Assembly (NCBI GenBank): GCA_002382755.1
Contig: DFZT01000036.1
Coordinates: 1-30,063, forward strand
Reading direction: 5' to 3'
Source: Firmicutes bacterium UBA4049
GTDB lineage: Bacteria; Bacillota; Desulfotomaculia; Desulfotomaculales; Nap2-2B
DNA length: 30,063 nt
Positions 22,357 through 30,063 of the stretch are shown piece after piece. Position 1 is the stretch's first letter. Each line of letters opens with the position of its first letter. The position numbers and the translations under genes are program-made. Below the pieces are notes generated by a model, which had not been told where the DNA came from, did not search any database, and was given only the letters and a program-made list of their open reading frames with translations.

Positions 22357-23295
22357 TTATATCTCGGCTACAACCTTGCCCATTTCATTTGTATCATATC
22401 CACCGATATGCCCAAATTCATTTTTAAATGCCTCCGAACGGATTATTTTTAAAAGTATCTCAATCTCCTTAGTTTGCAAATCTTCTTTACGGATAACAAG
22501 GTCATACCGTTCTTTCTTTAAGGGGATAAATTCAATATTGTCCACCTGTCTTGCTATTTTTTCATTTCCGACTGCCACGTCTGCCCTTCCGCTACTTACA
22601 GCGCTTGCGACTGCAAGATGTGACGATATTTCGTTTGCATATCCTTTAATAGAGTTTGTGTTAATTCCAAGGATCTTCAGGTTTTCATCAAGAAGCACCC
22701 TCGAACCTGCGCCCTTCTCCCTATTAATCATGACAATGTCACCATGCCCAAAATCCGCCCATGTAGTAATGCCCTTGGGATTACCTTTTGCAACATACAG
22801 TCCCTGCATACGGCAGGTTAAATGCACGATAACCGTCGGAATCCCTGGTAGTAATCTTCTTACATAAGGGATATTATATGAATTAGTATCGCTATCCCAC
22901 AAATGTACGGACGCGACATTTACTTTCTTTCTATATAGTAAAACAAGACTATCGTAGCTTCCAATATAAGCCCGGAGCGCAGGAACGCCGTGCAATCTCA
23001 TATAGTTAGAAAGAACATCTAATATCAAATCCTGGCCGCAGATGATAAATCCATCCGTTTTTAGATCACTTTCTAATAGGCTAAAACTTGATGCATCAGA
23101 TGACGAAATCATGGTAGCCTGATTTTTTTTTGAATTTGAAATATATTCTTTTACATCTTCTTCTGTAAATCGCACTTTTCGCCCTACCTTATAAGAACGA
23201 ATTTCACCTCTTTTAATCAAATCGTATATTGTGCTCTTGCTTACGTTTAGCAGGTCAGCAACTTCCTGTGTAGTTAATGCATTTCTTCCTTCCAT
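22357..23295 (-). CDS. Excisionase-type HTH fused to a substrate-binding domain; probable molybdate/tungstate regulator
   Basis: 312 residues from the ATG at 23295, chosen because AGGAGGG lies 6 nt upstream; a longer frame to 23331 lacks a site. The N-terminus is a MerR/excisionase helix-turn-helix (LTTQEVADLLNVSKSTIYDLIKRGEIRSYKVGRKVRF). The rest is a periplasmic-binding-protein-like sensor of PF12727 type (GVPALRAYIGSYDSL..., LYVAKGNPKGI, MINREKGAGSRVLLDENL, VASAVSSGRADVAVG). Such fusions control molybdate or tungstate uptake and cofactor genes. It is divergent from modA. Confidence 0.88.
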   Translation of the reverse strand: MEGRNALTTQEVADLLNVSKSTIYDLIKRGEIRSYKVGRKVRFTEEDVKEYISNSKKNQATMISSSDASSFSLLESDLKTDGFIICGQDLILDVLSNYMRLHGVPALRAYIGSYDSLVLLYRKKVNVASVHLWDSDTNSYNIPYVRRLLPGIPTVIVHLTCRMQGLYVAKGNPKGITTWADFGHGDIVMINREKGAGSRVLLDENLKILGINTNSIKGYANEISSHLAVASAVSSGRADVAVGNEKIARQVDNIEFIPLKKERYDLVIRKEDLQTKEIEILLKIIRSEAFKNEFGHIGGYDTNEMGKVVAEI

Positions 23296-23515
23296 AGGTA
23301 TCCCTCCTGTATAGTTACAATCGACATACAATCGAATTTATTATTGAAATTATGCACGAAACAAGATATAATCTGTTCTAAAAGCCTTTTTCGATGATAT
23401 ATCATATTATATCGTACGATTTGGTATGTTTCAAGTGTGAATTAATACGAAAAGGAATATAGGAATTTCGGATAAGGGCAAAAATGTTTTTATTAAAAAA
23501 AGGAGGAATGTTTAT
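23296..23515. promoter_or_regulatory. Divergent regulatory region with palindrome and ACAATCGA repeats
   Basis: A perfect 12-bp palindrome ATGATATATCAT lies at 23394-23405. Two direct copies of ACAATCGA lie at 23317-23324 and 23328-23335, close to the regulator start. These are candidate binding sites for the HTH-sensor protein. The region separates the regulator from the ABC-transporter operon. Confidence 0.45.
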
Positions 23516-24436
23516 TTGTTTGTTTCTAAACTGCTTAATGTTTTTAAAAAGTCAGCTGCCATTTTATTGCTTATGGCAGTAGTTACCAGCATTGCATTAA
23601 CTGGATGTTCACAAAACATGACGTCAAAAAAAGACACTTCAACACCTAATCCAACACAGAAGAGCTTACTTGTTTATGCCGGAGCTGCCAGTAAACCACC
23701 TACAGAAGAGGCAGCCAAACTATTTGAAGAAAAAACCGGAGTAAAAGTTGATCTTGTTTTTGGCGGTTCAGGAACTGTTTTATCTCAGATGAGTCTGAAC
23801 AAAAAAGGTGATTTATATTTCCCTGGGTCCTCCGATTTTATGGAGAAGGCAAAGCAAAAAGGCTTAGTTTATCCGGAGACAGAGTCAAAGATTGTTTATT
23901 TGGTTAATGCCATAAATGTGCAAAAAGGCAATCCAAAAAATATACACAGCCTGAAAGATCTTTTGAAGCCGGGAATAAAAGTGGCTATAGCCAATCCTGA
24001 AACTGTTTGTGTAGGGCTGTATGCTACAGAAATCATAGATAAAAGCTTGACCCAAGAAGAAAAGCAAGCATTTAAAAAGAATTTAATTAACTATACTGAA
24101 AGCTGTGATAAAACAGCTGCAGCCATTTCACTGAAAACAGTCGATGCTGTAATCGGCTGGAGCGTATTCCAGAACTGGGATCCTAAAAACATAGAAACAA
24201 TTCCTCTACAGAAAAACGAAATCCAACGTATAGCTTATATTCCTATTGCAATTTCAAAATACACAGAAAACAAGGAAGCGGCTCAAAAATTCATTGATTT
24301 CTTGAACTCCGAGGAAGGAAAGGCTGTTTTTAATAAATATCATTATTTTATTACTCCTGAAGAGGCAACTGCCTTTATTGGAACGGAAAAGCCTATCGGC
24401 GGTGAATATAAGTTAAATGAAGATTGGATTAAATAG
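23516..24436 (+). CDS. modA: ModA/WtpA-type substrate-binding lipoprotein
   Basis: 306 residues from a TTG with AGGAGGA 8 nt before. A lipoprotein signal (AAILLLMAVVTSIALTGC, C31) is followed by a binding-protein domain: LLVYAGAASKPPTEEAAKLFEEKTGVKVDLVFGGSG, then GDLYFPGSSDFMEKAKQKGL, and the AVIGWSVF hinge strand. This is the molybdate/tungstate oxyanion family. Whether molybdate, tungstate or another oxyanion such as arsenate is preferred cannot be told. First gene of modABC. Confidence 0.88.
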   Translation: MFVSKLLNVFKKSAAILLLMAVVTSIALTGCSQNMTSKKDTSTPNPTQKSLLVYAGAASKPPTEEAAKLFEEKTGVKVDLVFGGSGTVLSQMSLNKKGDLYFPGSSDFMEKAKQKGLVYPETESKIVYLVNAINVQKGNPKNIHSLKDLLKPGIKVAIANPETVCVGLYATEIIDKSLTQEEKQAFKKNLINYTESCDKTAAAISLKTVDAVIGWSVFQNWDPKNIETIPLQKNEIQRIAYIPIAISKYTENKEAAQKFIDFLNSEEGKAVFNKYHYFITPEEATAFIGTEKPIGGEYKLNEDWIK

Positions 24437-24456
24437 GGCTAAAAATAGGTTTAAAA

Positions 24457-25239
24457 ATGAGTATTAAAAAAATATCCATATCTTTTGCAGTTTTCACTTT
24501 AATATTTTATCTAACCCTGATTTCTTCGTTGTTTTCTTTTTTCTCGAAGGACAGGTTCTTTGAAATACTGTTTTCTGAAAGAACAATGTTCTCTATTCAA
24601 TTAAGTATGACAGCGGCTTTTGTTGCTGTCATGCTATCTTTTATTATAGCGCTGCCGGCAGCTTATGCGTTGTCGCGTTATGATTTTGTTGGCAAGAAGT
24701 TCGTTGATTTAATTCTTGAACTGCCCATGATTGTATCACCAGCAGCTTTGGGCGCAATCCTGTTATTATTTTTTTATAATACTATCGGAACTTGGATTCA
24801 GGGTCATATACAACAATTTGTTTTTACTTTTTACGGTGTGATATTGGCCCAATTTACAACCATTTTAGGTGTAACAATTCGCATGATCAAAACCGGTTTC
24901 GATGATATTCCACCGAGGTATGAAAATACGGCAAGGACACTGGGAGCAAACTCTTTTCAGGCATTTCTTTCGGTATCGCTACCTTTATGCAGCAGGAGTA
25001 TATTATCTGCGCTTATCTTCGCATGGGCCAAAGCTGTCGGTGAATTTGGAGCAACTATTATGCTTGCCGGAACTATGGCAATGCGTACGGAAACTCTTCC
25101 GATAGCTATCTTTATGCGTCTTTCTGTTGCCGATATCGAAGGCGCTGTTGTGTTGATTACAATTCTGCTGGCTATCGGCCTTCTTGTACTGTTTATAGTT
25201 CGTCAGATTATTGGTGGGAAATCAAGTGCTTCAAATTAA
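24457..25239 (+). CDS. modB: Molybdate/tungstate-type ABC permease
   Basis: 260-residue permease with about six membrane helices. The EAA loop, which contacts the ATPase, is ENTARTLGANSFQAFLSVSLPL, followed by SALIFAWAKAVGEFGATIMLAG, which matches ModB/WtpB. It overlaps modC by about 14 nt, suggesting coupled translation. Confidence 0.9.
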   Translation: MSIKKISISFAVFTLIFYLTLISSLFSFFSKDRFFEILFSERTMFSIQLSMTAAFVAVMLSFIIALPAAYALSRYDFVGKKFVDLILELPMIVSPAALGAILLLFFYNTIGTWIQGHIQQFVFTFYGVILAQFTTILGVTIRMIKTGFDDIPPRYENTARTLGANSFQAFLSVSLPLCSRSILSALIFAWAKAVGEFGATIMLAGTMAMRTETLPIAIFMRLSVADIEGAVVLITILLAIGLLVLFIVRQIIGGKSSASN

Positions 25240-26341
25240 AAATCTAGAGATGTCAGCCGGTAATTTTTCCATTAATAATATAAGCTTATCGGTGCCGGAT
25301 GGATGCTGTCATGTTCTCCTTGGTAGAACAGGCAATGGCAAAACATTAATATTGGAGTCAATTGCCGGGCTGAGGCCAATTAAAAATGGTGATATTTCGA
25401 TAGATAATCGCATTATAACTAAGGAGCCTTCTGAAAATAAATTTATAAGTTATGTGCCACAGGATTTAGCGCTATTCCCTCATTTGAATGTAGAAAAAAA
25501 TATCTTTTATTCCCAGAGGTTTAAGAGGAATCAATCAAGGGACAGGAAAGAAATATCAGAAATTATTGAACGCCTGCAATTGGGAAGCCTTCTGCATAGA
25601 TCTATCCACAATTTAAGCGGAGGCGAGCAGCAGCGTGTAGCTTTGGCAAGAGCCTTTGCGTCAGGTAACAAAGTATTGCTGTTGGATGAGCCATATTCGG
25701 CCTTACACTTTACTATGAAGAGGACTCTATGGAGTTTGCTTTCGGATATAAAAAGAAGGTATACCCTGTCTATATTGATGGTTACACATGACTTGGAAGA
25801 AGCCTTTTTTTTAGCCGATAACATCAGCGTGCTGCACAGAGGAATGATATTACAAACGGGAAAGAACGAAGATGTCTTTAGTAATCCAGCCAATATCGAA
25901 GTTACAAAAATAACTGGACATTACAACTATTTCTCAGGAAATGTGGTAAGCATAAACGGTGAGCAGTGTTTGGTTTATTTTGATAAGCTGTGTAATAAAT
26001 TTACGACTAAAAATGTCGGATTTACCCCTGGCGATAAAGTAATCATGGCCATCCGTACAAGCAATATTGAGATCCTGCCTAAAGGTGATAAAACCATACC
26101 CGCTTGCAGCACCCTCTCTGATGCACACAATACAATTTCCTGTAAAATCAAAAATATTCACTACACAACACATTATCAACAACTCGTAGTAACTGTTGAG
26201 CAACAAGATAACCAAACCCAGGATGAAGTTTTTATTGATGTTTATGATAAAAAAAGCATCCGGAACTTCGAGATTGGGCAGAAAGTAACAGTTTCTTTCC
26301 CGAAAGATGCAATTATCATTTTTAAAGACGATATTAACTGA
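25226..26341 (+). CDS. modC: Molybdate/tungstate-type ABC transporter ATPase
   Basis: 371 residues from GTG at 25226; a TTG at 25211 adds five residues but lacks a spaced ribosome binding site. Walker A is LLGRTGNGKTLIL, the signature LSGGEQQRVALARA, and Walker B LLLDEPYSALH. The D-loop normally reads SALD, so the Asp is here His. A C-terminal TOBE-like part (KVIMAIRTSNIEILP) follows. The D-loop change is unusual, but the protein otherwise looks intact. Confidence 0.9.
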   Translation: MLQIKNLEMSAGNFSINNISLSVPDGCCHVLLGRTGNGKTLILESIAGLRPIKNGDISIDNRIITKEPSENKFISYVPQDLALFPHLNVEKNIFYSQRFKRNQSRDRKEISEIIERLQLGSLLHRSIHNLSGGEQQRVALARAFASGNKVLLLDEPYSALHFTMKRTLWSLLSDIKRRYTLSILMVTHDLEEAFFLADNISVLHRGMILQTGKNEDVFSNPANIEVTKITGHYNYFSGNVVSINGEQCLVYFDKLCNKFTTKNVGFTPGDKVIMAIRTSNIEILPKGDKTIPACSTLSDAHNTISCKIKNIHYTTHYQQLVVTVEQQDNQTQDEVFIDVYDKKSIRNFEIGQKVTVSFPKDAIIIFKDDIN

Positions 26342-26435
26342 TATTTGTTTATCAATACTTGTTTTTACATGATAACGGAATTATTGCTGGCAAATGCTTT
26401 GAAAAAATTATTTATTTTATTGGAGCGGATAATTT

Positions 26436-26937
26436 ATGAAAAACAAAAAGTCTTTATATGCCTTACTGACAGGCGCTCCTATAGGTTGTTTGGGCGGTTT
26501 AATCGGTTTAGGCGGCGCTGAGTTTCGGCTTCCGGTGCTGGTTGGCCTATTTCAATACTCAGCCCGTCAGGCTGTATCGCTAAATTTAGCCGTAAGTCTG
26601 ATAACACTTTTATCATCCCTGATTTTTAGAATTCCTAGTGCGCCTTTTCCCAAATTGGCGCCTCTTGTGCCAATAATTATAGCCTTTATTGCTGGAGGGA
26701 TGAGCGGCGCTTATATTGGAGCGCTTTGTGTTAAAAAAATATCTGAACATACTCTGGAAAAAGTTATCCTTATTCTGTTACTATTTATTGGGTTGTTGCT
26801 CATAGGAGAATCGTTTTTCCCATTTGTAACAGGGGGGATTTCGGCGCCCTTCCTGATCCTGCTTTTAATAGCCCTGGCGTTTGGCATAGGAATCGGCATG
26901 ATCAGCAGTATGCTGGGAGTTGCCGGTGGTGAGTTAA
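26436..26937 (+). pseudogene. TauE/SafE family permease, 5' part, split by an IS element
   Basis: The N-terminal 167 residues of a TauE/SafE (sulfite/anion exporter) permease. GGLIGLGGAEFRLPVLVGLF and FGIGIGMISSMLGVAGGE are the two family glycine motifs. The frame is cut after GVAGGEL by the IS at 26938 and resumes at 28807. Rejoining after removing the IS and one TTAA copy gives a 283-residue protein, the normal length. Confidence 0.88.
26934..26937. repeat. Target-site duplication TTAA, left copy
   Basis: TTAA here and at 28803-28806 flank the IS. The duplicated site lies inside the TauE/SafE reading frame. If GAGTTAA is counted, the matched sequence is 7 bp, so the exact duplication length is slightly uncertain. 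Confidence 0.75.
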
Positions 26938-28802
26938 CTCGACTTTGAAACTTTCGACCAATTTTCAGTCCTTTTGAGGCAAGAAACCCAGTAAAATCAA
27001 GGATCGTCTTTTGAAAATCCAAAATCAGTAGTGCCACGTATTATAAAATAATAGTTGCCATACGGAATCATGGTATAGTATAATATACATGCCATGTACA
27101 CAAGAACTAAAACATTCACCAATAAAGACGGCTCAACAAGAACCTACCTTCAAATAGTTGAAGCTGTTCGGGAAAATGATAAAGTCCGCCAAAAGGTACT
27201 TTTAAACTTAGGCCGCTTAGAAGAGCTCCAAAAAGAGAGTTTAGACCGTCTGATTGTAAGCCTGGCCAAGTATTCGAAAAAGAAATGGATCCAGGCTGAG
27301 GCGGAAAAATTCATGGTGCACAGCGCCAAGGAATGGGGAATAGAATTAATTTTTCGCTGCCTCTGGAACCGTTTCGGATTAGATAGTATTTTATCCGATT
27401 ATTTTTCTCAGGCTTATACCGGCGAGTTATTAAAAGAAGCTGTTTACGCTATGGTTTTAAACAGGATCTCTGATCCTCTTTCCAAAAGAGGCGTCAGCAG
27501 TTGGATTAAAGAAATCTACCGACCTGCTTTTGAACAACTGGAACTGCATCATTTCTACCGGGCGCTTGACTTTTTAGCAGAGCACAAGCAAAAGATTGAA
27601 TTAGATCTTTTTAATAATGTCAGGACGATTTTTGATTTTGAAGTCGATATGGTCTTCTGGGATACCACCTCTACTTATTTTGAAGGGACAGGTCCGGAAG
27701 AATTAGGCGCTTACGGCTATTCTAAAGACCATCGTTCAGACAGGATCCAGATTATGATCGGTATAGCCATGACAAGACAGGGAATACCCATAGCCCATGA
27801 AGTCTTTCCCGGCAATACATCCGACGTAGATACCTTTTTACAGATCATCAACAGCTTGCGCAATAGATTTAATCTCACCCGGGTTATCTTTGTCGGCGAC
27901 CGCGGTATGGTCAGTAAAAAGATACTCATCGAACTTGAAAAAAGAAAAATCGAATACATCGTAGGCATGCGCATGCGTTCGGTTAAAGATATCAGCGATG
28001 TCTTAAAGACCGGCGGCAGATACAAGATCGTTAAAGATAACTTAAAGGTGAAAAAAGTCTGGTATGACGCTGACCGCTATATAGTCTGCCATAACCCAGT
28101 CCAGGCCGAATATGACAAAAAAGCCAGAGAAGAGATGATCGCCAAACTGCAGAAAAAGATTAAGGATGGCGGAATCAAGTCTTTAATCGGTAACAGCGGA
28201 TACAGGCGTTTTCTTTCAGTAAACAAAGACACCGTAGTCATTAACCAAAAAGCTCTCCTGGAAGAATCTCGCTACGACGGCAAATATGTTCTGCGTACCA
28301 ACGCTGACCTTGACACTGATGTAACAGCTCTGGCCTACAAAGATCTCTGGCGTGTAGAAAGAGCCTTCAGAAACATGAAGTCCATTCTTGATCTAAGGCC
28401 CGTCTACCATTACAAGGACAGCCGGGTACGCGGCCACATCATGGTCTGTTTTCTGGCGTTGGTTCTTGAATCCGCCCTGCAAAGAAAAATCAAAGAAAAA
28501 GGTTTAGATCTTGAATATACCTATCTACTCCGTGATTTAGCCCAGTTAAAGGCAGTTGAGTTAACTATTGACGAAGAAAAATACTTGTGCCGGACTGAAT
28601 TGGCCGGCAATGCTTATGAGGCTTTTAAAGTTCTGGGTATCCGCCCACCGATGCAGATTGCACCCTTGGGCAGAAAGGCTAAACTTAAATATGACAGCCC
28701 GACTCTTTTCTAAATAATGGTAATTGTAGTGGTACGTCTGTTTTGAAGCAGTTCAAACCCTTGATGCTAAAGGATTTTTAATTTTAAAGTTTCAAAGTTG
28801 AG
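26938..28802 (+). mobile_element. IS1634-like insertion sequence
   Basis: A 1865-bp element with 17-bp terminal inverted repeats: CTCGACTTTGAAACTTT (26938-26954), against CTCAACTTTGAAACTTT read inward from 28802 (one mismatch). It carries one intact transposase gene and is flanked by TTAA. The size and transposase type match the IS1634 family. It has split a permease gene and looks recent because the two halves still join in frame. Confidence 0.9.
27094..28713 (+). CDS. IS1634-family transposase
   Basis: 539 residues. The DDE residues sit in FWDTTSTYFEG, VGDRGMVSKK and DLWRVERAFRNMKSIL. The beginning (TFTNKDGSTRTYLQIVEAVRENDKVRQKVLLNLG) is typical of IS1634. Intact frame; its promoter probably includes the TATAAT just upstream near 27080. 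Confidence 0.95.
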   Translation: MYTRTKTFTNKDGSTRTYLQIVEAVRENDKVRQKVLLNLGRLEELQKESLDRLIVSLAKYSKKKWIQAEAEKFMVHSAKEWGIELIFRCLWNRFGLDSILSDYFSQAYTGELLKEAVYAMVLNRISDPLSKRGVSSWIKEIYRPAFEQLELHHFYRALDFLAEHKQKIELDLFNNVRTIFDFEVDMVFWDTTSTYFEGTGPEELGAYGYSKDHRSDRIQIMIGIAMTRQGIPIAHEVFPGNTSDVDTFLQIINSLRNRFNLTRVIFVGDRGMVSKKILIELEKRKIEYIVGMRMRSVKDISDVLKTGGRYKIVKDNLKVKKVWYDADRYIVCHNPVQAEYDKKAREEMIAKLQKKIKDGGIKSLIGNSGYRRFLSVNKDTVVINQKALLEESRYDGKYVLRTNADLDTDVTALAYKDLWRVERAFRNMKSILDLRPVYHYKDSRVRGHIMVCFLALVLESALQRKIKEKGLDLEYTYLLRDLAQLKAVELTIDEEKYLCRTELAGNAYEAFKVLGIRPPMQIAPLGRKAKLKYDSPTLF

Positions 28803-28806
28803 TTAA
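28803..28806. repeat. Target-site duplication TTAA, right copy
   Basis: Second copy of the four bases that flank the IS, see 26934-26937. Confidence 0.75.
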
Positions 28807-29156
28807 TTATTCCGGCCCTCATACTCGTTTTTGGCGTTGACATTAAACTGGCCGGTACAGCGAGCATCCTGATCAGCCTGCCGACAGTGATTATAGGTCT
28901 GGGCAAGCATTATACCAATGGCGTTTTTACTAACAAAAAAGACCTTTCTGAACTGGTCCTGCCAATGGGAATCGGTTCAATAATCGGTTCATTTATTGGC
29001 GGCATGTTAATTATTTATATTCCGGGTAATTGGCTGAAATTTATTTTGGGATTGATCTTGATTATTTCTGCGGTAAAAATATTCAATAAAGTACGGAAAA
29101 AAAATAATATATCCGATTCTATTCAAGAACCTCGCTCACTTAAAACACGGGCTTGA
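28807..29156 (+). pseudogene. TauE/SafE family permease, 3' part
   Basis: The C-terminal half of the split permease continues as IIPALILVFGVDIKLAGTASILISLP and then GIGSIIGSFIGGMLIIYIPGNWLKFILGLILIIS. The frame is open from the IS edge to the stop at 29156. A start within this part would give only a non-functional half. Confidence 0.85.
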
Positions 29157-29378
29157 ATTTATCAATTAATTAAAAAGTGTAAGAGTTTAAATTATTGCCG
29201 GTGAAAAAGACCCCGAAATACTTATGCGAAAGTGTATTGCCTGAAATAAGCAACAACAATAAAAAACAGTTTTTATTTGTCCCAAAAAACAGGAAACACC
29301 TTTTATCTCTAGCGTAGCTGAACAGGATTAGAAAGATAATAAGTACCTGAACAGATAGGCTTTAACCTTTTTTATGTA

Positions 29379-29406
29379 TTGACACATCAAATATATTTGA
29401 TATTAT
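29379..29406 (+). promoter_or_regulatory. arsR3 promoter with a perfect palindromic operator
   Basis: TTGACA (29379-29384), a 16-nt spacer and TATTAT (29401-29406) make the promoter. The 16-bp palindrome ATCAAATATATTTGAT (29386-29401) fills the spacer. Dyads of the ATCAAA...TTTGAT type at this place are typical ArsR operators, so binding would block the polymerase. Confidence 0.8.
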
Positions 29407-29427
29407 CTAAAATAGTAGGTGAAATAA

Positions 29428-29721
29428 ATGGACGTTTTAAAAATTGCCAAAGCCTTGTCTGATCCCCTGCGCCTGGAGATACTCAGGCGAATCGCCGGCA
29501 AAAAATGCTGTGAAGATAAGTGGCTGTGTGTCTGCCACTTGGTTGACGATACGGGACTGCTTCAGTCAAGAGTTTCCTACCATATCAAAGAATTAAAGGA
29601 AGCCGATCTTATCCGGGAAGAAATCAGGGGCAGGTGGAACTACTATTATTTTAAGGAAGAGACTTTGAAGGAATATCTCTCGGCCTTAAATGACCAGTTT
29701 CAATTGCAGTCGCAGATTTAA
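29428..29721 (+). CDS. ArsR-family metalloregulator (arsR3)
   Basis: 97-residue winged-helix repressor. DPLRLEILRRIAGKKCCEDKWLCVCHLVDD has the canonical (E)LCVC-type As(III) site with C34 and C36, plus C27/C28 just before. The recognition helix is LLQSRVSYHIKELKEADLI. This is the most classical arsenite-sensing ArsR of the three. It precedes a structured leader and the HgcA-like gene. Confidence 0.92.
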   Translation: MDVLKIAKALSDPLRLEILRRIAGKKCCEDKWLCVCHLVDDTGLLQSRVSYHIKELKEADLIREEIRGRWNYYYFKEETLKEYLSALNDQFQLQSQI

Positions 29722-29740
29722 AATTTTAGTTTGTGATATA

Positions 29741-29797
29741 AGGCTGGGGAGCGGGCCGCTTAAAAGGTTGAAATGTATCAACAGTCTGCCGTTCCCT
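29741..29797 (+). promoter_or_regulatory. Structured leader between arsR3 and the HgcA-like gene
   Basis: Outer stem GGGAGCGG (29747-29754) / CCGTTCCC (29789-29796) has 8 pairs with one G-U. Inner hairpin GTTGA (29767-29771) / TCAAC (29778-29782) is enclosed, with the segment TTAAAAG between. A degenerate copy is at 12355-12412. It may be a regulatory RNA of an unknown class, or an attenuator. I matched it to no known riboswitch. Confidence 0.45.
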
Positions 29798-29822
29798 TGT
29801 CACAGATAAAGGGGTGAGAAAA

Positions 29823-30063
29823 TTGGCAGTTGAAGAAGATACTTTGCGTGAAACGTGTTGAGGATCCGATCTGCAGGAAGAGGTTCCTCTTCTTCAAACC
29901 GACGCCGAGTGGATTACCGGATTTAAGACTACTTTGGCAGGGAAAATTCCGATTATCTCAACAAAACTTTCCATAAAGGACATTATAGGTTCGTGGAAAG
30001 TCGAGGTGCAGACCGTCACCCTCAACAACACCAGCACGCATAAAGGACATTATAGGTTCGTGG
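29823..30063 (+). CDS. Corrinoid-protein-like selenoprotein candidate (HgcA-like N-terminus), incomplete
   Basis: A TTG at 29823 after AAAGGGGTG begins MAVEEDTLRETC, then TGA (29859-29861), then GSDLQEEVPLLQTDAEWITGFKTTLAGKIPIISTKLSIKDIIGSWKV. The stretch W(I/V)TG.....G.IP...T.L...D..G.WKV resembles the opening of the corrinoid domain of HgcA (mercury methylation) and related CdhD-like proteins. The Cys-Sec pair before it is a plausible redox or metal-binding tail. The gene runs out of the window and the last 67 nt may be an assembly artefact, so only about 58 residues are reliable. Family call is tentative. Confidence 0.5.
29972..30063. repeat. 25-bp direct repeat at the window end
   Basis: Bases 29972-29996 are repeated exactly at 30039-30063, 67 bp apart, which is not a multiple of three. 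The second copy ends the window. The intervening 42 bases have a higher GC than the surroundings. Confidence 0.9.

Noticed and set aside
29157..29378. Gene between the split permease and arsR3
   Set aside because: Only short frames without ribosome binding sites; nothing beyond the promoter at 29379.
29741..29797. Known riboswitch (cobalamin, THF, SAM or fluoride)
   Set aside because: None of the conserved boxes I know for these classes is present; only the nested stems are seen.

Overview
The window looks like chromosomal DNA of an anaerobic Gram-positive bacterium of the Clostridia/Peptococcaceae type (Desulfotomaculum- or Pelotomaculum-like). This is an inference from strong AGGAGG ribosome binding sites, frequent TTG/GTG starts, moderate GC, in-frame UGA codons that fit selenocysteine, and protein resemblance. 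The theme is arsenic. Three ArsR repressors, an Acr3 arsenite exporter, an ArsP-type permease, an ArsM methyltransferase (frameshifted as written) and the ArsS radical-SAM enzyme of arsenosugar synthesis lie within 30 kb. No rRNA, tRNA or CRISPR array was seen.

Positions 1-7222 (minus strand) form one apparent operon: arsR, acr3, a thioredoxin-like protein with an in-frame TGA, a GcvH-like lipoyl carrier, two DGC-domain proteins, arsM, an OsmC-family protein, dihydrolipoamide dehydrogenase, lipoyl synthase and a lipoate ligase/octanoyltransferase (cut by the window edge). It contains everything needed to lipoylate a small carrier and keep it reduced, inside an arsenite-export/methylation operon. 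Dihydrolipoyl groups are classic arsenite-binding dithiols, so I propose a lipoyl-based arsenic-handling system. This is the best candidate here for an undescribed system. Positions 7546-8323 (minus) hold a second arsR and a Met-rich winged-helix protein.

Positions 8524-12185 (plus) start with a PadR-like regulator and arsP. Small Cys-rich or redox proteins follow: a second thioredoxin-like protein with an in-frame TGA, a thioredoxin remnant, an unknown 95-aa protein with a decayed second copy, a 54-aa protein with two GCCD motifs, a SelW-like protein with a CxxU motif, and a C_GCAxxG_C_C protein. Positions 12240-12560 are a gene graveyard with fragments of arsR (plus) and arsP (minus).

Positions 12784-19157 are an arsenosugar-type cluster: a flippase-like membrane protein, a C_GCAxxG_C_C protein, ArsS, a TVP38/TMEM64 protein, a rhodanese lipoprotein, the two 'rSAM/selenodomain-associated' transferases and a CDP-alcohol phosphatidyltransferase. 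Together these suggest conversion of methylated arsenic to arsenosugars and perhaps arsenolipids.

Positions 19197-22069 are a three-gene transposon (DDE transposase, AAA ATPase, zinc-finger DUF6431-like protein). Positions 22357-26341 are a molybdate/tungstate-type ABC transporter with a divergent regulator that fuses an excisionase-type HTH to a binding-protein domain. A TauE/SafE permease follows, split by an IS1634-like element (26938-28802) with a clear TTAA target duplication. The window ends with a third arsR behind a palindromic operator, a structured leader, and the start of a gene with an in-frame TGA that resembles the N-terminus of the mercury-methylation corrinoid protein HgcA. 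The last 70 bases contain a 25-bp repeat that suggests a contig-end artefact.

Four in-frame TGA (Sec) candidates were found by reading through the TGA by eye. Selenocysteine machinery genes are not in the window, and no SECIS was folded with confidence.
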